Assembly: GCA_022340305.1 (NCBI GenBank)
Contig: JAJDOF010000062.1
Span: 1 to 49,111, forward strand
Length of the DNA stretch: 49,111 nucleotides
Reading direction: 5' to 3'
From: Gammaproteobacteria bacterium
GTDB taxonomy: Bacteria; Pseudomonadota; Gammaproteobacteria; GCA-001735895
Shown in pieces: positions 44,324 to 49,111 of the stretch. Every line of letters begins with the position of its first letter. The first letter of the stretch is position 1. The notes under the pieces are model-generated. The model was not told the DNA's origin, did not search any database, and worked only from the letters and a program-made list of their open reading frames with translations. The translations under genes were made by a program, and so were the position numbers.

Positions 44324-45073
44324 CTACGTTTCCCTGCTACGCTTGCCAAAACCAACCATGCTGATCAGCGCCGTACCGAACAGCCAGACAGCTGCGGGAA
44401 CTGGAACCGCTGAAACGGTCATCGAAGACAGGTACATTTGCGCACCAGGTTGATTCAACCCGTGCATAATCGTGTAATCCAGCGTTTTATTGAAAAGCAG
44501 GCCAATGCTGAGGTCGGCAATTCCACCGATATTCGCACCGATATGCTGACCAGTCAGGTCTTGTGAATGCCATTCAACACCGCCATCCAGGCTATACCAG
44601 AACTCGGCCTTGTCATCGACGACTGTATGGTCTCCAGTGATGTCGAGGCTTAGAATGTTGACGACTTCGTCAAACACCATGTGGATAAACTCTCCGTCCG
44701 TCTGGTTGTCATCGGAAATTCCGGCACAATTTCCATCTGCTTGCTGGCACACCCCAAGACCTGCATCTTCACTGCTCGAATTCGCGTCCATATAAGCGTG
44801 GTAGGCCTGATAGGCCACTGTATTTGCCACTCCATCAAAATCGTTTACCATCCCGACGCCATCCGTAAAACCACCATTGGAAGCGGTAATGGTCAGGCCA
44901 CCCGGCAAATCAGGGGTACCGCCGTGGAGAACCGCCGAGTGATCACCTGAATTAAATTCGGAATATCCTGCTTCATGCTGATTACCCTCGGCAGCAAAAT
45001 CATAGGTCATCGCCTGTCCCGTCGTTGACAGGCCAAGCAGGAAAACTGTAAGCGGAAATAATTGATACTTCAT
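44324..45073 (-). CDS. VPLPA-CTERM (PEP-CTERM-like) sorting-signal protein
   Basis: The protein is 249 aa from ATG 45073 (AGGAG six bases before). A signal peptide (YQLFPLTVFLLGLSTTGQA) starts it. The C-terminus is VPVPAAVWLFGTALISMVGFGKRSRE: a short VPVPA motif, membrane helix and basic tail, which is the exosortase recognition signal of the VPLPA-CTERM type. Such proteins are sorted and cleaved by exosortase and are often secreted with exopolysaccharide. The middle is Asp/Asn-rich and not recognised. No exosortase gene is in the window. Confidence 0.88.
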   Translation of the reverse strand: MKYQLFPLTVFLLGLSTTGQAMTYDFAAEGNQHEAGYSEFNSGDHSAVLHGGTPDLPGGLTITASNGGFTDGVGMVNDFDGVANTVAYQAYHAYMDANSSSEDAGLGVCQQADGNCAGISDDNQTDGEFIHMVFDEVVNILSLDITGDHTVVDDKAEFWYSLDGGVEWHSQDLTGQHIGANIGGIADLSIGLLFNKTLDYTIMHGLNQPGAQMYLSSMTVSAVPVPAAVWLFGTALISMVGFGKRSRET

Positions 45074-45433
45074 GCGATCTCCTATCGTTGCTGCGATTCG
45101 TGCAGCCATCAGCAAATAAAAAAACAAGTCTAGGCACCGACAATCCCGGGCGCATCCCCTATATAGGCTAATAGACAGGATTTAAAAGCCTTTTGCGACC
45201 AGTATCACATTGTAATTCACTGATTTTCCGGGCTTTTAGAAACATTAGAACGTAAATAAGCTTTCGATTTGGGCTTCATGTGGCAATTGAACAAGTTTGC
45301 TGTGAGACACCAACCCGTCTCAATGCAGTACGATTCAGCGCATAGATTACATCTGATCCGACCGATTCGAATAAACTTCAGCTGCCATGTTGTAAAAACT
45401 GGCGTTCAGATCGACCTTGGCAACCGGTTTAAA
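45074..45433. other. Intergenic region between the CTERM gene and the tRNA fragment
   Basis: No gene supported. A 71-codon plus-strand frame is judged chance. Presumably the CTERM gene's promoter is in the left part. Confidence 0.4.
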
Positions 45434-45478
45434 GCAAAAAAAAAGACTTCGAACCTGAAGGCAGGAAGTCATTTTTTA
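45434..45478 (-). terminator. Terminator downstream of the tRNA-Pro 3' half
   Basis: On the minus strand a hairpin (GACTT/AAGTC with an inner CCTG/CAGG stem) is followed by nine T. Plus-strand bases after the hairpin are also T-rich, so it may work both ways. It probably belongs to the original tRNA gene. Confidence 0.6.
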
Positions 45479-45487
45479 TTCTAAATT

Positions 45488-45537
45488 TGGTCGGGACGGC
45501 AAGATTCGAACTTGCGACCACCTGCCCCCCAGGCAGG
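45488..45537 (-). tRNA. 3' half of tRNA-Pro(GGG), candidate attachment site
   Basis: Minus strand from 45537 reads GCCTGC-type anticodon stem with CTGGGGG loop (anticodon GGG), variable TGGTC, T-arm GCAAG-TTCGAAT-CTTGC, acceptor CGTCCCG, A and CCA. The D-arm and 5' acceptor strand (expected CGGGACG) are absent from the sequence before it. Half-tRNAs with a conserved CCA and terminator are the standard scar of tyrosine-recombinase integration. It cannot be charged. Confidence 0.85.
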
Positions 45538-46005
45538 CATGTGAGAATTGGCTGAAACCCTTACCACGCTTTGCTTTCAACACACTCAAATAAGACTAAT
45601 CTGTCTAACAAAATTGGCCTGATCTACTTGTAAGTGCTTGATTAGTGCCTATCACAAGGGGTGCTGTTAGACAGCTACGCCCTGCCCCAGCCACTGTCAT
45701 GAACCCCGGGGCTACTGATAAGGAAGTCGATAAAAGAGGGTCGATATCGGCGGAGGTTAACGATCGACGCCGCCAGCGCCAGAGAAAACGAGCGCTGAGC
45801 GAGGCAGGGCTCCGGGCGATTAATAAATGCCTCAATCTACACAAAGGATGCCTACAAGGATGGGGCCGGGGAACAGTTTCTCTGACTGTCACAAGCCCTG
45901 CGGGAGCAGCAGCGGCATTTGGGTCGGTGAAGCGTGAAAGCGGACGCTTAATTTTGAGGGCTAGGAGTCCGAGATGTGCCCAATTGAGACACCCAGCTAC
46001 CTAAC
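45538..46005. other. Gene-poor region beside the tRNA fragment
   Basis: No supported gene. A 10-bp inverted repeat (CTGTCTAACA at 45601 and TGTTAGACAG at 45665) lies here. If an element is inserted, this would be its inner edge; no integrase is visible. Confidence 0.45.
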
Positions 46006-47541
46006 TTACTCCGGTAACTCGGCCATTCTCATATGGGATTGCAAGTGGGTCAGCACATCCGAATCACGGAAGTTGTCCCAACTCGTATAGGCAGTGACCG
46101 AGGCATTCGCATCAAACTCGACAGCTTTGCGAGCGGTTTCGCGGGCATTATCAACGCGATTATCGGCAATCTGACAGGCAGCTAACCATGCCTGATTGAA
46201 GCCATTGCGTTCCGGATTCTTGCTGATGTATTCGATTGCCGTTTCGTAGTCCCCTGCGCAATAGGCAACCATACCGCGGTTGAGCCAGTACCAACCGGGA
46301 TGTAGTGGGTTGATCGATATCGCTCGTTCGATCATGGCCTCAGCCTGATCGATATGGCCGAGACAGGCGAAACGATAGGCGCTTCGGGCGATAACATCGG
46401 CATTGTTTGGATTTAGGTGTACCGCGAGGAGTCCATGATGCTCGCTTAAGTCGAGGTCGCCGAGAGCGTGGTAACCGGTCGCCAGGATGCGCTGCACCTC
46501 ATCCTCGGTATCGTCGAGTTCAAGAGCTTTAAGAGTTAACTCAACATACTCTTCCAAATTGCCCCTGGTGTATTCACCGCGGACCGAACTCAACGAACAG
46601 ACTTTCCATGCATGCGCCCGCGCGAGATTCGGGTCGTGGTCGACCGCCTGGCAAAACTCGTCGTGGGCCAGGCGCGAGTCGTCCTTGTTGGGCCAAAATG
46701 CCTTGTGATGGTGCAGGCCTCGTAGCAGGTGCTCGTATGCGCTGTAGTTGCTAGCCTTACGGGCTATCGCGTGCTCGGTTTCAATTTTACGCACCTGGCC
46801 TGCAATTGTTGACACGGCTGTTTCGACGATCTGATCCTGAACAGCGAAAATCTCATTGATACCAAGATCAAACTTATCTCCCCAGGCATGTGCCCCGCTT
46901 GACAGATCAATCAACAGGACATTAATTCGAACAGTATTGCCAAGCTTGCGTACGCTGCCCTCGATGGCATAGTCAGCATTTAGCTTATCAACTAACTCCT
47001 CGATGTTTTCGGTGGCACTGTCGAACTGGAAAGCCGAGTAGCGAGCGACTACCCGCAAGTCATGAAAACGACTGAGCTCGGTGATGATGTCTTCGCTCAT
47101 TCCCTCGCAGAAAAAGGTTTGTTCGGGGTCGCTGCTCAGGTTCTGGAAAGGCAACACCACGATCGTTGGGCAAGCGTTGCGCAGCAACTTGATAGTCGCT
47201 GTTGCAATTTCCTCACGTGAATCCGGCACAATCTCCCTGGATACCCGGGAAAGAAACTGGAAACCGCGCCCATGTACAGTCTTGATGAAGGCCTGTCGCT
47301 TGCCGCTGTCACCAAGTGCCTTGCGGGCTTCCTTGATCTGATTGGAGAGTGATGCTTCAGTTACGATCTGGCCCGGCCACAGGTATTCAAACAGCTCTTC
47401 CTTGGTGACCAGCTTTTTCTGACTGGACACAAGATAGCTCAGCAAGTCGTAAACCTTAGGCTCCAGCGCCAGTTCTTCGCCGTTTCGTGTCAGCTCGAAA
47501 TTGCCGGTATCGAGTTCAAAATCATCGAATCGATAAATCAT
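46006..47541 (-). CDS. Winged-helix transcriptional regulator with TPR domain (CadC-like, no membrane span)
   Basis: The protein is 511 aa from ATG 47541. Residues 1-100 are an OmpR/PhoB-type winged helix (MIYRFDDFELDTGNFELTRNG, VYDLLSYLVSSQKKLVTKEEL, GRGFQFLS). A TolB-like segment (IVVLPFQNLSSDPEQTFFCEGMSEDIITEL) follows. The C-terminal half consists of TPR units (LARAHAWKVCSL, DQAEAMIERAISINPLHPGWYW). The DNA-binding domain is clear, and the ligand is unknown. It is divergent from the DUF4242 gene, a common arrangement for a local regulator. Confidence 0.88.
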   Translation of the reverse strand: MIYRFDDFELDTGNFELTRNGEELALEPKVYDLLSYLVSSQKKLVTKEELFEYLWPGQIVTEASLSNQIKEARKALGDSGKRQAFIKTVHGRGFQFLSRVSREIVPDSREEIATATIKLLRNACPTIVVLPFQNLSSDPEQTFFCEGMSEDIITELSRFHDLRVVARYSAFQFDSATENIEELVDKLNADYAIEGSVRKLGNTVRINVLLIDLSSGAHAWGDKFDLGINEIFAVQDQIVETAVSTIAGQVRKIETEHAIARKASNYSAYEHLLRGLHHHKAFWPNKDDSRLAHDEFCQAVDHDPNLARAHAWKVCSLSSVRGEYTRGNLEEYVELTLKALELDDTEDEVQRILATGYHALGDLDLSEHHGLLAVHLNPNNADVIARSAYRFACLGHIDQAEAMIERAISINPLHPGWYWLNRGMVAYCAGDYETAIEYISKNPERNGFNQAWLAACQIADNRVDNARETARKAVEFDANASVTAYTSWDNFRDSDVLTHLQSHMRMAELPE

Positions 47542-47711
47542 TACGGGTACCTGCCTGACGGACACCGATTGTACGTTAAACTGCGCTCGAATTCGATTTT
47601 GCACCGGCTTTCGGGCAATCCTTAGGAAATCATCAGGTTTTCCTCAAGTATGTACGGCCGGACCTGGCCACAATAACCCTGTCATTAACCGAATAAAGAC
47701 AGGAGACAAAT

Positions 47712-47996
47712 ATGAACAGATACATTATCGAACGCGACATCCCGGAAATCGGCTCAGCTGACCGGGAAACGCTGGCAGGCGCAGCGGCAAAATCGAACGG
47801 TGTGTTGTCAGCCATGCAGGGCGAGCAGAAATCCATACAGTGGGAGCAATCATTTGTCGCAGGCGACAAGACGTTCTGCGTATATCTCGCCGATGACGAG
47901 GCATTGATTGCGGAGCATGCCGAACGGAGCGGATTCCCGGCATCGCTTGTCACTCGTGTTGCGAACGTGATCGACCCGGTCACAGCTGAGGGGTAG
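47712..47996 (+). CDS. DUF4242 family protein
   Basis: The protein is 94 aa (MNRYIIERDIPEIGSADRETL, with VAGDKTFCVYLADDEALIAEHAERSG) and matches DUF4242, whose characterised member SCO4226 binds nickel. A strong AGGAG site precedes the ATG. It is divergent from the regulator at 46006-47541, which may control it (inference). Function in this organism unknown. Confidence 0.88.
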   Translation: MNRYIIERDIPEIGSADRETLAGAAAKSNGVLSAMQGEQKSIQWEQSFVAGDKTFCVYLADDEALIAEHAERSGFPASLVTRVANVIDPVTAEG

Positions 47997-48065
47997 GCCT
48001 GCAAACAAGTTAATCACTCTTTAATTTAACTGTTAGGAATTGAATATTCGAGAGGGGGCAAAATA

Positions 48066-48881
48066 ATGGCAGATTCACATTCAGCATTTATAGGGGAAAT
48101 TCCGCGAAACTATGAAAAGTACCTCGGCCCTCTGATTTTCAGTGAGTATGCCGAAGATCTTGCAAAGCGTGTATCAGTCCCTTCCGGTGGTGTATTGCTT
48201 GAAACAGCCGCAGGTACAGGTATGGCAACTCGCCAACTCCGTGACGAAATAGATCAGGAAGTGCGCATCGTAGTAACCGATCTCAATGAAGATATGCTCG
48301 ATGTGAATAGAGGCAAGTTTGAAGGTCATGAAAACGTTGAGTTTCAAACGGCAAACGCATTGGAACTCCCTTTTGAAGATTCTTCATTTGATGCGGTTGT
48401 ATGCCAGTTTAGTGTTATGTTCTTTCCCGACAAACTCGCAGCATTGAAGGAAGCGGCTCGCATTCTAAAACCAGGCGGGATGTTTCTTTTTAATATTTGG
48501 GATTCGTTCGAGCACAACCACCTCATCCGCACGGTTAATGCGACTGTTGCCAAGTGCCTACCAGACGATCCACCAAACTTCTGGGGTGTGCCTTACGGCT
48601 ACTACGAAATCGATGTGATTAAAAATCTCTTGTTTGAAGCGGGATTTGGAGATATTGAAATTTCGGTGCTGCCGCGCACAAGTACAGCAGATGAAGCGCG
48701 TCACGTAGCCGTTGGTTATATTCTAGGAACCCCTGTCCGTTTGCAGATTGAACAGAGTGCCCCAGAGTCCATTTCAGAAATTGTGAATGCTGTTGAAAAA
48801 GCTATCGGTGAGGAATTTGGTTATACATCGGTAAGCGCGAAGATGCAGGCGATAGTCTTCCAAGCGCATTATCCGGGATAG
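48066..48881 (+). CDS. Class I SAM-dependent methyltransferase
   Basis: The 271-aa protein has motif I (LLETAAGTGMATRQL), an acidic motif II region (RIVVTDLNEDMLDVN), motif III/IV (FDAVVCQFSVMFFP) and AARILKPGGMFLFNIWD. It transfers a methyl group from SAM to an unknown substrate. Codons end in A or T more often than in the housekeeping genes here, which suggests foreign origin. GGGGG lies upstream of the ATG. It lies beyond the tRNA scar. Confidence 0.88.
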   Translation: MADSHSAFIGEIPRNYEKYLGPLIFSEYAEDLAKRVSVPSGGVLLETAAGTGMATRQLRDEIDQEVRIVVTDLNEDMLDVNRGKFEGHENVEFQTANALELPFEDSSFDAVVCQFSVMFFPDKLAALKEAARILKPGGMFLFNIWDSFEHNHLIRTVNATVAKCLPDDPPNFWGVPYGYYEIDVIKNLLFEAGFGDIEISVLPRTSTADEARHVAVGYILGTPVRLQIEQSAPESISEIVNAVEKAIGEEFGYTSVSAKMQAIVFQAHYPG

Positions 48882-49111
48882 AATTACTTAACTTCAAACG
48901 ATAATTGGGCTTCCGTTATGGGCACAAAGCCGCCATCCTGACTTTGGCGCTGAGAGTCACAGTTGGGTCGTTAACGGGGCTGCTCGCCGTAATTACCTGG
49001 GGGTCCGTTGTGTGCCGTTGGACTAAACCGCTCTCGCGGTAAAGGGTGCAGGCGTCGGGTACAACTTCTTTATCACTGACCGTGGTTTTTCTATGTTTGA
49101 GATACGAGGCA
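48882..49111. other. Right end of window, no gene seen
   Basis: No coding frame or RNA signal recognised in the last 230 bases. Confidence 0.4.

Noticed and set aside
45488..45570. Complete tRNA-Pro gene
   Set aside because: The expected D-arm and 5' acceptor strand are missing upstream, so only the 3' half is present.
1..49111. CRISPR arrays, rRNA genes and complete prophage
   Set aside because: No regularly spaced direct repeats, rRNA sequence or phage structural genes were found on reading both strands.

Overview
The window looks like part of the chromosome of an uncultured or little-studied, probably aquatic gammaproteobacterium. Evidence for this is the block glyA-nrdR-ribD-ribE-ribBA-ribH-nusB-thiL-pgpA in its usual gammaproteobacterial order, an A-type Fe-S carrier, YggX, a DksA-like protein, YrbL, a large type I secreted RTX adhesin and a VPLPA/PEP-CTERM-type protein. 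No rRNA, complete tRNA or CRISPR array is visible. The species cannot be named from the sequence alone.

Layout. 1-5860 is the 3' part of a giant VCBS/Calx-beta/VWA/RTX adhesin. 5861-7463 is gene-poor and holds a small piece of an IS3-type transposase. 7464-13192 is a surface-carbohydrate neighbourhood with two GT4 and one GT2 glycosyltransferases, a sulfotransferase-like protein and an alpha/beta hydrolase. 13381-17505 carries a DksA-like zinc-finger protein, YrbL, a phytanoyl-CoA dioxygenase-like protein overlapping a ProC-like reductase, and a histone-deacetylase-like amidohydrolase. 17539-31482 is almost entirely minus-strand housekeeping: aconitase with DUF1840, a cyclase-FHA protein, gltX, a retropepsin-like protease, then pgpA, thiL, nusB, ribH, ribBA, ribE, an HslV-like gene, ribD, nrdR and glyA. 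31706-39889 holds an A-type Fe-S carrier, an ATP-grasp ligase, yggX, a frameshifted outer-membrane protein gene, a PP2C phosphatase/Ser-Thr kinase/small membrane protein operon, a thioesterase and ddl. 40117-45073 is accessory DNA: a glycoside hydrolase, a decayed second copy of the ddl 3' end, a conserved membrane-associated protein and a VPLPA-CTERM protein. At 45488-45537 lies the 3' half of a tRNA-Pro(GGG), which looks like an integration scar. The DNA to its right (a winged-helix/TPR regulator, a DUF4242 protein and a more AT-rich methyltransferase) may be an integrated element running off the window.

How the genes work together. The rib genes cover riboflavin synthesis from the RibD step onward. 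The GTP cyclohydrolase II half of RibBA has lost its zinc and catalytic residues, so the first step must be done elsewhere. A proteasome/HslV-fold protein with Ser in place of the catalytic Thr is locked between ribD and ribE by a stop/start overlap. The phosphatase and kinase form a tight overlapping operon, and a cyclase-FHA protein that could read phosphothreonine lies about 13 kb away. The most interesting leads are the HslV-like gene, the tRNA-Pro half-gene, the ddl duplication, the frameshifted barrel gene and a TTGA-coupled cysteine-rich ORF without a visible start codon.
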